DNA of 64,000 bases from Streptomyces sp. NBC_00078 (GTDB taxonomy: Bacteria > Actinomycetota > Actinomycetes > Streptomycetales > Streptomycetaceae), in the NCBI RefSeq assembly GCF_026343335.1, contig NZ_JAPELX010000001.1, positions 5,022,001 through 5,086,000 on the forward strand, written 5' to 3'. Positions 42,403-52,265 of this stretch are shown in pieces. Within the stretch, counting starts at the first letter, position 1; each line of letters begins with the position of its first letter. The notes under the pieces are model-generated. The model was not told the origin of the DNA and ran no database searches. It saw only the letters and a program-made list of their open reading frames with translations. The position numbers were made by a program, and so were the translations under genes.

Positions 42403-43077
42403 TCAGCGGGACCGCTTGGCCAGCCGCTCGATGTCCAGCAGGATCACGGCCCGCGCCTCCAGGCGCAGCCATCCGCGCTGTGCGAAGTCGGCCAGCGCCT
42501 TGTTGACCGTCTCGCGCGAGGCGCCGACCAGTTGGGCCAGCTCCTCCTGCGTCAGGTCGTGGACGACGTGGATGCCCTCCTCGGACTGCACGCCGAAGCG
42601 GCGGGAGAGGTCCAGCAGGGCGCGGGCGACACGGCCGGGGACGTCCGAGAAGACCAGGTCGGACATCTGGTCGTTGGTCTTGCGCAGGCGCCGGGCGACG
42701 GCGCGCAGCAGGGCGCCTGCCACCTCGGGCCGCACGTTCAGCCAGGGCTGGAGGTCGCCGTGGCCGAGGCCGAGGAGCTTGACCTCGGTCAGCGCGGTGG
42801 CCGTGGCGGTCCGCGGGCCCGGGTCGAAGAGCGACAGCTCGCCGATCAGTTCGCTGGGGCCGACGACGGCGAGCATGTTCTCGCGGCCGTCGGGGGACGT
42901 GCGGTGGAGCTTCACCTTGCCCTCGGTGACGACGTAGAGCCGGTCACCGGGGTCGCCCTCGTGGAAGAGCGCGTCACCGCGCGCGAGGGTCACCTCGCTC
43001 ATGGAGGCGCGAAGCTCCGCGGCCTGCTCGTCGTCGAGCGCCGCGAAGAGCGGGTTGCGCCGCAGAACGTCGTCCAC
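42403..43077 (-). CDS. crp: Crp/Fnr-family transcription factor Crp
   Basis: The 224-residue protein has an N-terminal cyclic-nucleotide domain (EGDPGDRLYVVTEGKVKLHR near 40-60, GELSLFDPGPRTATATA near 79-95), a dimer helix and a C-terminal winged helix (LTQEELAQLVGASRETVNKA near 175-194). In Streptomyces Crp affects germination and antibiotic production. GTG 43077 has AAGGAG upstream. The frame continues far upstream but over the nth gene. It is divergent from nth. Confidence 0.94.
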   Translation of the reverse strand: MDDVLRRNPLFAALDDEQAAELRASMSEVTLARGDALFHEGDPGDRLYVVTEGKVKLHRTSPDGRENMLAVVGPSELIGELSLFDPGPRTATATALTEVKLLGLGHGDLQPWLNVRPEVAGALLRAVARRLRKTNDQMSDLVFSDVPGRVARALLDLSRRFGVQSEEGIHVVHDLTQEELAQLVGASRETVNKALADFAQRGWLRLEARAVILLDIERLAKRSR

Positions 43078-43168
43078 GAGTACTCTCCTTGTCGACCTGC
43101 TCAGGGGATCTTGTTCCCCCTTGGTACCAGGGGACCGTGTTCCCCGTTTTGCCGGACGGTCCAAACAG

Positions 43169-43182
43169 TGTGATCTGTCACA
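43169..43182. promoter_or_regulatory. Candidate Crp box upstream of crp
   Basis: GTGTGATCTGTCAC fits the actinobacterial Crp motif GTG-N6-GNCAC exactly and is followed by A. It lies about 92 bases upstream of the crp start and 103 before nth. This suggests autoregulation and perhaps control of nth. The match is sequence-based only. Confidence 0.6.
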
Positions 43183-43284
43183 AGGATGCCGCACACCTGT
43201 CCCGAGGTACGCGGCAGGGGTCCAATTGGGGGCCGATCTTCCGGGTCCGGGGCGGATGTCAGTGCCGGGCTTTAGGCTGGCCGG

Positions 43285-44343
43285 GTGTCCAAATCGCCGG
43301 TGAGAGCACAGGCCAAGGGGGCTGGGCAGGTGGCTGTACGTCGTGATTCCGCTGTGGGCGAACAGAACTCCGGTGGCGGAAAGAAACCGGCAAAAGAGAC
43401 GAAAAGCGCTCCGGTGAAGAAGCCCGCGGCAAAGAAGGCCGCCGCGAAAAAGGCAGCCTCCGCCGTGAAAAAGTCCGCGGCCGTCAAAAAGGCGACAGTC
43501 GCGCCCAAGAAGGCGACCGCCGCGGTCAAGGACGTTCCTCCCGCGAAGGCCGTTGCCAAGCCGCCGAAGGGCGAGTCGCGCACCGCGCTGGTCCGTCGCG
43601 CCCGCCGCATCGACCGCGAGCTCGCGGAGGTGTATCCGTACGCCCACCCGGAGCTGGACTTCGAGAACCCCTTCCAGCTCGTGGTCGCCACGGTCCTGTC
43701 CGCCCAGACCACCGACCTCAGGGTCAACCAGACGACGCCGGGGCTCTTCGCCAAGTACCCCACCCCGGAGGACCTGGCCGCAGCCAACCCCGAGGAGGTC
43801 GAGGAGATCCTGCGCCCGACCGGCTTCTTCCGGGCCAAGACCAAGTCCGTGATGGGACTGTCCAAGGCGCTGGTGGAGCAGTTCGGCGGGGAGGTTCCCG
43901 GCCGTCTCGAGGACCTGGTGAAGCTGCCGGGCGTGGGCCGCAAGACCGCCTTCGTCGTGCTCGGCAACGCGTTCGGCCGACCCGGCATCACCGTGGACAC
44001 GCACTTCCAGCGGCTGGTGCGGCGTTGGCAGTGGACCGAGGAGAGCGATCCGGACAAGATCGAGGCCGCCGTCGGTGGGCTCTTCCCCAAGAGCGACTGG
44101 ACGATGCTCTCGCACCACGTGATCTTCCACGGCCGCCGCATCTGCCACGCCCGCAAGCCCGCCTGCGGCGCCTGCCCCCTCGCCCCGCTCTGCCCGGCGT
44201 ACGGCGAGGGCGAGACGGATCCCGAAAAGGCGAAGAAGCTGCTCAAGTACGAGAAGGGCGGCCTTCCCGGCCAGCGCCTCAAGCCCCCGCAGTCCTACCT
44301 GGACGCGGGCGGCAGGCCGGCGCCGCCGCTGGGGGCCGGATGA
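43285..44343 (+). CDS. nth: Endonuclease III with long Lys/Ala-rich N-tail
   Basis: The 352-residue DNA glycosylase/AP lyase removes oxidised pyrimidines. The catalytic domain has the helix-hairpin-helix KLPGVGRKTAFVVL with the catalytic Lys near 216, the Asp in ITVDTHFQRLVRR near 236, and the iron-sulfur ligands C-x6-C-x2-C-x5-C in CHARKPACGACPLAPLC near 289. Residues 1-100 are extra: basic repeats such as KKPAAKKAAAKKAASAVKKS, like histone H1 or HupS tails. That extension could bind DNA non-specifically. GTG 43285 is the first start. Confidence 0.92.
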   Translation: MSKSPVRAQAKGAGQVAVRRDSAVGEQNSGGGKKPAKETKSAPVKKPAAKKAAAKKAASAVKKSAAVKKATVAPKKATAAVKDVPPAKAVAKPPKGESRTALVRRARRIDRELAEVYPYAHPELDFENPFQLVVATVLSAQTTDLRVNQTTPGLFAKYPTPEDLAAANPEEVEEILRPTGFFRAKTKSVMGLSKALVEQFGGEVPGRLEDLVKLPGVGRKTAFVVLGNAFGRPGITVDTHFQRLVRRWQWTEESDPDKIEAAVGGLFPKSDWTMLSHHVIFHGRRICHARKPACGACPLAPLCPAYGEGETDPEKAKKLLKYEKGGLPGQRLKPPQSYLDAGGRPAPPLGAG

Positions 44344-44433
44344 CGGGCGAGCCCCGCTGGGCCGCCCGGTCCACGTCGGCTCAGGAACGATCGAGGGGCT
44401 TCGGGGCGTTGGACTCGGCAGGACGGGGGTGCG

Positions 44434-45129
44434 ATGACGCGCGCGAGTGATACGCAGGGTGGGTCGGTGACGATCAGCAAGGAGGGGCTGCCCGAGTGGC
44501 TCGCTCCGGTGGTGCGGGCCGTGGAGACCGTCCAGCCGCTGCAGCTGAGCCGCTTCCTGCCGCCGGAGGACGGGGCGGGGAGGCAGTCCGCCGTACTCAT
44601 CCTCTTCGGCGAGGGTGAGCGCGGCCCCGAGCTGCTGCTCATGGAGCGGGCGAGTTCGCTCAGATCCCATGCCGGGCAGCCCTCCTTCCCGGGCGGCGCC
44701 CTCGACCCCGAGGACGGCGACCCGAAGGGCGACGGGCCACTCAGAGCCGCGCTGCGGGAGGCCGAGGAGGAGACGGGGCTCGACCCCTCGGGCGTCCAGC
44801 TCTTCGGCGTCCTGCCCAAGCTGTACATCCCGGTCAGCGGCTTCGTCGTGACCCCGGTACTGGGCTGGTGGCACGAGCCGAGCCCGGTCGGGGTCGTCGA
44901 TCCGAACGAGACGGCGCGGGTCTTCACCGTCCCCGTGGTGGATCTCACGGATCCGGACAACCGGGCCACCACCGTCCACCCCAGCGGCCACCGAGGTCCG
45001 GCATTTCTGGTCGAATCCGCCCTTGTCTGGGGCTTTACGGCCGGGATCATCGACCGCCTGCTCCATTACGCGGGCTGGGAGCGGCCCTGGGACCGGGAGA
45101 AGCAGGTCCCGCTCGACTGGCGGTCATGA
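44434..45129 (+). CDS. NUDIX hydrolase, CoA pyrophosphatase type
   Basis: The 231-residue protein shows HAGQPSFPGGALDPEDGDP, then LRAALREAEEETGLDPSGVQ, the extended Nudix signature of CoA pyrophosphatases (NUDT7/YeaB type). The substrate is probably coenzyme A or its derivatives. It follows nth by 90 bases on the same strand and precedes the MarP-like gene, an order seen in other actinobacteria. Confidence 0.9.
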   Translation: MTRASDTQGGSVTISKEGLPEWLAPVVRAVETVQPLQLSRFLPPEDGAGRQSAVLILFGEGERGPELLLMERASSLRSHAGQPSFPGGALDPEDGDPKGDGPLRAALREAEEETGLDPSGVQLFGVLPKLYIPVSGFVVTPVLGWWHEPSPVGVVDPNETARVFTVPVVDLTDPDNRATTVHPSGHRGPAFLVESALVWGFTAGIIDRLLHYAGWERPWDREKQVPLDWRS

Positions 45130-45248
45130 CAGGGTGTCTGCCGTGCTGTGTCTTTTCGGGGGACGCCGTATCCGATCGCCGCTGTGCGGTGCGCCGGCCC
45201 CCGGCCGACCTGAGGTGACCGCGAAGTGATGAGGCGAGGCTCGAACCG

Positions 45249-46448
45249 GTGAACGTGCTGGACATCCTGTTGCTGGTCGCCGCCGTGTGGTTCGCGATCG
45301 TGGGCTACCGCCAGGGTTTCGTCGTCGGCATCCTGTCGGTGATCGGCTTTCTTGGCGGCGGTCTCGTCGCCGTCTACACCCTGCCCGTCATCTGGGACGC
45401 GCTGACCGAAAAGGCCGAGGTGAGCACGACCGCCGCGGTGGTCGCGGTCGTGGTCGTCATCGTCTGCGCCTCCGTCGGCCAGGCCCTTACCACCCACCTG
45501 GGCAACAAGCTGCGCCGCTACATCACCTGGTCCCCGGCCCGCGCCCTGGACGCGACCGGCGGCGCCCTGGTCAACGTTGTCGCGATGCTCCTGGTGGCGT
45601 GGCTGATCGGTTCCGCCCTCGCGGGCACCACGCTGCCGACCCTCGGCAAGGAGGTCCGCGGCTCCAAGGTGCTCCTCGGTGTCTCCCGGGCCCTGCCGAA
45701 CCAGGCCGACACCTGGTTCGCCGACTTCTCCTCCGTCCTCGCGCAGAACGGCTTCCCGCAGGTCTTCAGCCCGTTCTCGAACGAGCCGATCACCGACGTC
45801 CGGCCCCCTGACCCGGCCCTCGCGAACAGCCCCGTCGCCACGAGCGCCAAGCGCTCCATCGTCAAGGTCATGGGCACCGCCCAGAGCTGCGGCAAGGTCC
45901 TGGAGGGCAGCGGCTTCGTCTTCGGCGACCGCCGCGTCATGACCAACGCGCATGTCGTGGGGGGCGTCGACGAGCCCACCGTGCAGATAGGCGGCGAGGG
46001 CAGGAAGTACGACGCGACGGTCGTCCTCTACGACTGGCACCGCGACATCGCCGTACTCGACGTGCCCGATCTCAAGGCGCCGTCCCTGAAGTTCACCACC
46101 ACGGACGCCAGGAGCGGCGACAGCGCGATCATCGCCGGCTTCCCGGAGAACGGCTCGTACGACGTCCGAGCCGCACGCGTGCGTGGCCGTCTCCCGGCCA
46201 ACGGCCCGGACATCTACCATCGCGGTACCGTCCGCCGAGACGTGTACTCGCTGTACACGACCGTCCGCCAAGGTAACTCCGGCGGCCCACTGCTCACGCC
46301 CGCAGGCCATGTGTACGGCGTGGTCTTCGCGAAGTCCCTCGACGACGCCGACACGGGGTACGCCCTCACTGCGGACGAGATCCAGGAGGACATCACCGAG
46401 GGGCGTACCGCGAACCAGCAGGTGGACAGCGACAGCTGTGCCCTCTGA
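45249..46448 (+). CDS. MarP-like membrane serine protease (CvpA plus trypsin domains)
   Basis: The 399-residue protein has four N-terminal membrane helices of the CvpA type (DILLLVAAVWFAIVGYRQGF to about 125), then a periplasmic chymotrypsin-like domain with His in MTNAHVVGG near 233, Asp in HRDIAVLDV near 265 and Ser in GNSGGPL near 343. Two cysteines (QSCGK near 215 and the C-terminal SCAL) could form a disulfide. In mycobacteria the homologue protects against acid stress. GTG 45249 is used as start. Confidence 0.9.
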   Translation: MNVLDILLLVAAVWFAIVGYRQGFVVGILSVIGFLGGGLVAVYTLPVIWDALTEKAEVSTTAAVVAVVVVIVCASVGQALTTHLGNKLRRYITWSPARALDATGGALVNVVAMLLVAWLIGSALAGTTLPTLGKEVRGSKVLLGVSRALPNQADTWFADFSSVLAQNGFPQVFSPFSNEPITDVRPPDPALANSPVATSAKRSIVKVMGTAQSCGKVLEGSGFVFGDRRVMTNAHVVGGVDEPTVQIGGEGRKYDATVVLYDWHRDIAVLDVPDLKAPSLKFTTTDARSGDSAIIAGFPENGSYDVRAARVRGRLPANGPDIYHRGTVRRDVYSLYTTVRQGNSGGPLLTPAGHVYGVVFAKSLDDADTGYALTADEIQEDITEGRTANQQVDSDSCAL

Positions 46449-46789
46449 GGCTTCGCGTGGAGCGTGGGTGAGGAGGGCGTCAGCCTCGAGGGTGACGCAG
46501 GCGTACCGTGACCCAGCGGGCCCGGCGGCGCAGAATGCGCGGAATGCCCACCCTTAGGTCCGTACCCGCCATTTGCGGTGCACCGCCTCGCTGGTGGGAA
46601 CTCAGGCCACTGCCCGAGCGGCGAGTGCGTGCTACGTCACTGTAGTCGTGCGTCCAGCCCATACCCCGACGTGTGCCCCCGCCCCAAGGTCGATAACCGC
46701 CTCCTGGGCCCCCAATTGGCCTATGCGCCGGGCAATTGGCCGTTCGTAGGACACGTGTTCTGATCCGGATACCGGGCGCATCGGCTCGG
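46449..46789. other. Convergent intergenic gap
   Basis: These 341 bases lie between the 3' ends of the protease and the epoxide-hydrolase-like gene. I see two copies of CAATTGGCC about 22 bases apart near 46712-46743 and no gene. No strong hairpin was found by eye. Confidence 0.35.
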
Positions 46790-47758
46790 TCACCGATCGG
46801 GCTCGGGATCTTTCAGCCAATTGACCAGTTCTGTGGAGAAAGCCACCGGATCCTCCTCGTGCGGGAAGTGCCCCAATCCGTCGAACAGCCGCCAGCGGTA
46901 CGGGGCTTCGACGTACTCGCCGGATCCGGCCGCGCTCCGCGTGCGCATCACGGGGTCGAGCGAGCCGTGCAGATGGAGGGTCGGGACCCGGAGCGGTCGC
47001 TTCATACGGCGGTTGAACTGGATGCCGTCCGGGCGGGCGATGGAGCGGACCATCCAGCGGTACGGCTCGATCGAGCAGTGCGCCGTGGACGGGATGGACA
47101 TCGCGCGTCGGTACGTCTCCACCGCCTCGTCATCCGGTGGGTTCGGCCCGGACCACTCCCGGATCAGCTCGGCGACGAGCGCGCCGTCGTCCGCGGTCAG
47201 CTGCCGCTCGGGGATCCAGGGGCGCTGGAATCCCCAGATGTAGGAGCCCGCGCGGGTCTGCTTGACGTCCGAGAGCATCGCCGAGCGCCAGCGCCGGGGA
47301 TGCGGCATGGACTCCACCGCGAGCCGCCGCACCAGCTTGGGGCGCATCACGGCCGCCGTCCACGCCAGGTATCCGCCCAGGTCGTGGCCGACCAGCGCGG
47401 CGTCCGGCTCGCCCAGGGAGCGGATCACGCCGGTGATGTCGAGCGCGAGGCCCGCGGGGTCGTAGCCGCGCGGGGTGCGGTCGCTGCCGCCGACGCCACG
47501 CAGGTCCATGGCGACGGCCCGGAAGCCCGCCTCGGCCAGCGCGGTGAGCTGGTGCCGCCAGGTCCACCAGAACTGCGGGAAGCCGTGCAGCAGCAGCACC
47601 AGCGGCCCGTCGCCGACCTCGGCGATGTGGAAGCGCGCGCCGTTCGCGGCCACGTCACGATGCGTCAGCTTCGTCCCGTCGGGGAGGGCATCCGGTCGTA
47701 CGACCGAAATGGGATGCGTGGAAGGTGATTGTCCCGAAGGGAGGGAGGAGCCCGTCAT
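46790..47758 (-). CDS. Alpha/beta hydrolase, epoxide hydrolase type
   Basis: The 322-residue protein has the HGFPQFWWTW oxyanion motif near 58, the nucleophile Asp in VGHDLGGYLAW near 123, the acid Asp in HGSLDPVM near 270, and the base His in GLGHFPHEE near 298. The Asp nucleophile separates epoxide hydrolases and dehalogenases from esterases. It overlaps the holin-like gene by 4 bases on the same strand and thus follows it in an operon. Confidence 0.88.
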   Translation of the reverse strand: MTGSSLPSGQSPSTHPISVVRPDALPDGTKLTHRDVAANGARFHIAEVGDGPLVLLLHGFPQFWWTWRHQLTALAEAGFRAVAMDLRGVGGSDRTPRGYDPAGLALDITGVIRSLGEPDAALVGHDLGGYLAWTAAVMRPKLVRRLAVESMPHPRRWRSAMLSDVKQTRAGSYIWGFQRPWIPERQLTADDGALVAELIREWSGPNPPDDEAVETYRRAMSIPSTAHCSIEPYRWMVRSIARPDGIQFNRRMKRPLRVPTLHLHGSLDPVMRTRSAAGSGEYVEAPYRWRLFDGLGHFPHEEDPVAFSTELVNWLKDPEPDR

Positions 47759-48249
47759 GAGGACGAGCGTGCCACAGCCTCGATGGCCTCGGGGGCCCGG
47801 TCCTCGATCGCCCTGGGCTCGGGCCGCGGGTGCGGCTTGGCCTTCTGCAGCACGCCCGCGCTCTCCTTCATCGACGCGGCCACCTTCTGCGGGCCCTGGC
47901 TCTTCTTGGCCTTCTTCGCGAAGACCACGCCGATCAGCGCCAGGACGACTGCGACCAGCACGTTCGCCGCGAACGACAGCAGGAAGCAGATCGCGAGATT
48001 CCAGTGGCTCCAGGTTCGGATGCCGTACGCCAGCGCGAAGTTCAGCATCGGCAGGGAGAACAGCAGGATGGCCGCGGCCACCGAGAACGCGCCGCCGCTC
48101 GTCGCGCCGCGCTTGACGTCCTGCTTGAGCTGCGCCTTGGCCAGCGCGATCTCGTCGTGCACGAGCGCCGACATCTCGGTTGTCGCGGAGGCGAACAACT
48201 GGCCGATGCTGCGTTCGGCGCCGACCGGGCTGCCGTCGGGTGCGCTCAT
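47755..48249 (-). CDS. Phage holin family (DUF1469-like) membrane protein
   Basis: The 164-residue protein has an N-terminal cytoplasmic helix (SIGQLFASATTEMSALVHDE), two membrane helices at about 52-75 and 82-108, and a basic Pro/Lys tail. This is the actinobacterial phage holin superfamily III layout. Despite the name it is a chromosomal protein of unknown role. It is coupled with the hydrolase gene (ATGA). Confidence 0.83.
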   Translation of the reverse strand: MSAPDGSPVGAERSIGQLFASATTEMSALVHDEIALAKAQLKQDVKRGATSGGAFSVAAAILLFSLPMLNFALAYGIRTWSHWNLAICFLLSFAANVLVAVVLALIGVVFAKKAKKSQGPQKVAASMKESAGVLQKAKPHPRPEPRAIEDRAPEAIEAVARSSS

Positions 48250-48309
48250 CGCGGTCTCCCTCTTCTGCCTTGCGGCTTTCGGACGGTCCTTTTGTACCGT
48301 CCCGTCAGA

Positions 48310-49740
48310 TCATGCCGGACGGCCGTTGTCCTCGCCTGCCCCGCCCGGTACTTCGGCAAGCGCGCGTCGCTCCGCGGCCTTCTCCTCGGCGATCCGGCGG
48401 TGCTCGGCGGCCTTCTTCTCGTAGATGGCCGCCATCCGCAGGTGGTACGCCGGGTCGTCCTGCTCGTAGATGTCCGGGATGCCGTCGAGGTCCTCGTCGC
48501 GCTCCTCGTCCTCGCACAGCCGGCGGTACTTGGCGTTCCGCATCTTCAGCAGCACCGTGGCCAGGGTCGCCGCGACGAGGGAGCCGATCAGTACGGCTGC
48601 CTTGGCCTCGTCCGTCAGTACGGCGTTGCCGTCGAAGGCGAGCTCGCCGATCAGCAGCGACACGGTGAAGCCGATGCCGGCCAGCGTCGCCACCGCGAAC
48701 ACGTCCGCCCACGCGACGTCCTCGCTCAGCGACGCCCGGGTGAAACGGGCCGTCAGCCACGTACCGCCGAAGATCCCGAGCGTCTTGCCGACGACGAGCC
48801 CGAGGACGATCCCCAGCGTCTCCGGCTTGGCGAACACGTCCCCGAGCGCACCGCCGGACACCGTCACACCGGCGCTGAACAGCGCGAAAAGCGGTACGGC
48901 GAGACCTGCCGACAGGGGCCGTACGAGATGCTCGACGTGCTCGCCGGGGGAGTGCGCCTCGCCCTCCAGGCGGTGACAGCGCAGCATCAGGCCCATGGCC
49001 ACACCCGCGATGGTGGCGTGGACCCCGCTGTTGTACATCAGCGCCCAGATCACGAGCGCGAGCGGGACGTACACGTACCACCCGCGTACGCCCTTCCGCA
49101 GCAGCAGCCAGAAGACCGCCAGGCCCACGGCGGCGCCGCCCAGCGCGGCGAAGTCGATGGAACTGGTGAAGAAGACCGCGATGATCAGGATCGCGAAGAG
49201 GTCGTCGACGACGGCCAGGGTGAGGAGGAAGGCGCGCAGGGCGCTGGGCAGGGACGTACCGATGACCGCGAGGACCGCCAGGGCGAAGGCGATGTCGGTG
49301 GCCGTGGGCACCGCCCAGCCCTGGAGCGAGCCATTGCCGGTGATGTTGGTGAGGGTGTAGACGAGCGCCGGTACGGCCATGCCGCACAGGGCGGCGACCA
49401 CCGGCAGTGCGGCTGCCCGGGGGTCCCGCAGGTCCCCGGCGACCAGTTCGCGCTTGAGCTCGATGCCGGCGACGAAGAAGAAGACGGCGAGCAGTCCGTC
49501 GGCGGCCCAGTGCTCGACCGACAGGTTCAGGCCGATGGCCTCGGGGCCGAGGTGGAAGTGGCTGACGCTCTCGTAGCTGTCGTGCAGCGCGGGAATGTTC
49601 GCCCAGATCAGCGCCGCGATCGCGGCGACGAGAAGCAGTACACCGCCGACGGTCTCGGTGCGCAGCGCGTCCGCGACGAAGGTCCGCTCGGGCAGGGAGA
49701 GCCGTCCGAGAACTTTGCGGGTGGTGCGGGGCGCGCTCAC
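48310..49740 (-). CDS. nhaA: Na+/H+ antiporter NhaA
   Basis: The 476-residue membrane protein has the NhaA signatures: ADGLLAVFFFVAGIELKREL near 80-100, VPTATDIAFALAVLAVIG near 143-160, and the Asp pair in LLTLAVVDDLFAILII near 170-185. About 12 membrane helices are seen. The last 75 residues form an added charged helical tail (EEERDEDLDGIPDIYEQDD and onward), unlike the E. coli protein. It exports sodium in exchange for protons. Confidence 0.92.
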   Translation of the reverse strand: MSAPRTTRKVLGRLSLPERTFVADALRTETVGGVLLLVAAIAALIWANIPALHDSYESVSHFHLGPEAIGLNLSVEHWAADGLLAVFFFVAGIELKRELVAGDLRDPRAAALPVVAALCGMAVPALVYTLTNITGNGSLQGWAVPTATDIAFALAVLAVIGTSLPSALRAFLLTLAVVDDLFAILIIAVFFTSSIDFAALGGAAVGLAVFWLLLRKGVRGWYVYVPLALVIWALMYNSGVHATIAGVAMGLMLRCHRLEGEAHSPGEHVEHLVRPLSAGLAVPLFALFSAGVTVSGGALGDVFAKPETLGIVLGLVVGKTLGIFGGTWLTARFTRASLSEDVAWADVFAVATLAGIGFTVSLLIGELAFDGNAVLTDEAKAAVLIGSLVAATLATVLLKMRNAKYRRLCEDEERDEDLDGIPDIYEQDDPAYHLRMAAIYEKKAAEHRRIAEEKAAERRALAEVPGGAGEDNGRPA

Positions 49741-49897
49741 GGGGAGACCTCCGGTCGGTGGGCAGGGCTGTACTGCTTGCCGACCAGACTTCCCGGCACA
49801 CCTTGAGGGTCACGTTGCTTTGCTTAGTTTACCTAAAAGGGGCGCCCTGCGCTCTTCGCGCCGGACGCCCCTTTCTGGACGGGGACTCCGCGGGGTC

Positions 49898-51853
<1,956 letters not shown>

Positions 51854-52173
51854 CACGACATCTCCCTTTCTCAGGGTGTCCGTTGTGTCCCAGGCCACAG
51901 CTCATCAGACCCGGGGGGCCGGTGACAAGGGCCGACGGAAAATTGGTTTAGACCTGTCGGTGGGGGTGGTGCGGCGCCCGGCGTCATCCGTACCCACGGA
52001 CGCCGACGGGGCGGAGTTCAGCACTTGTAACGCCTCTCACATCCCAGTCCACCGACGCCGCGCGGAGCCTGTCACGACTTTAGTGGCACAGGCATGCCGG
52101 GGCGGCGGCCCGTCCCCGGACGCATCCCGGGTGCGCGGCCCGTGTCGATCCGGCCGCACACCCGTGCCTGACC
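51854..52173. promoter_or_regulatory. acs upstream region with DasR-like site
   Basis: At 51944-51955 the sequence TGGTTTAGACCT matches the DasR box TGGTCTAGACCA at 10 of 12 positions, about 91 bases upstream of acs. DasR senses glucosamine phosphate in Streptomyces. The rest of the gap up to the repeat at 52174 shows nothing clear. Confidence 0.35.
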
Positions 52174-52265
52174 GGTGCCGGTCAGGCAAACAGGCCGGTG
52201 CCGGTCAGGCGGACAGGCCGGTGCCGGTCAGGCGGACAGGCCGGTGCCGGTCAGGCGGACAGGCC
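52174..52265. repeat. Four tandem 23-base repeats duplicating a gene's 3' end
   Basis: The unit GGTGCCGGTCAGGCGGACAG plus GCC occurs at 52174-52196, 52197-52219, 52220-52242 and 52243-52265; copy 1 differs at two positions. The last copy codes the end of the SulP-carbonic anhydrase gene (GLSA and stop). The other three therefore carry copies of the same stop-codon region behind the gene. Slipped-strand duplication is the likely origin. Confidence 0.85.

Noticed and set aside
44340..44450. A 36-codon frame that starts at the nth stop (ATGA)
   Set aside because: It overlaps the start of the NUDIX gene, and the peptide has no feature to support it.
42403..45066. A minus-strand frame of 887 codons that includes crp
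   Set aside because: Only the first 224 codons from the 3' end are crp. The rest is a mirror of nth and the NUDIX gene and has no ribosome site or domain sense.
52174..52265. Regular direct repeats that could look like a CRISPR
   Set aside because: The units are directly adjacent without spacers, and no cas gene is near.
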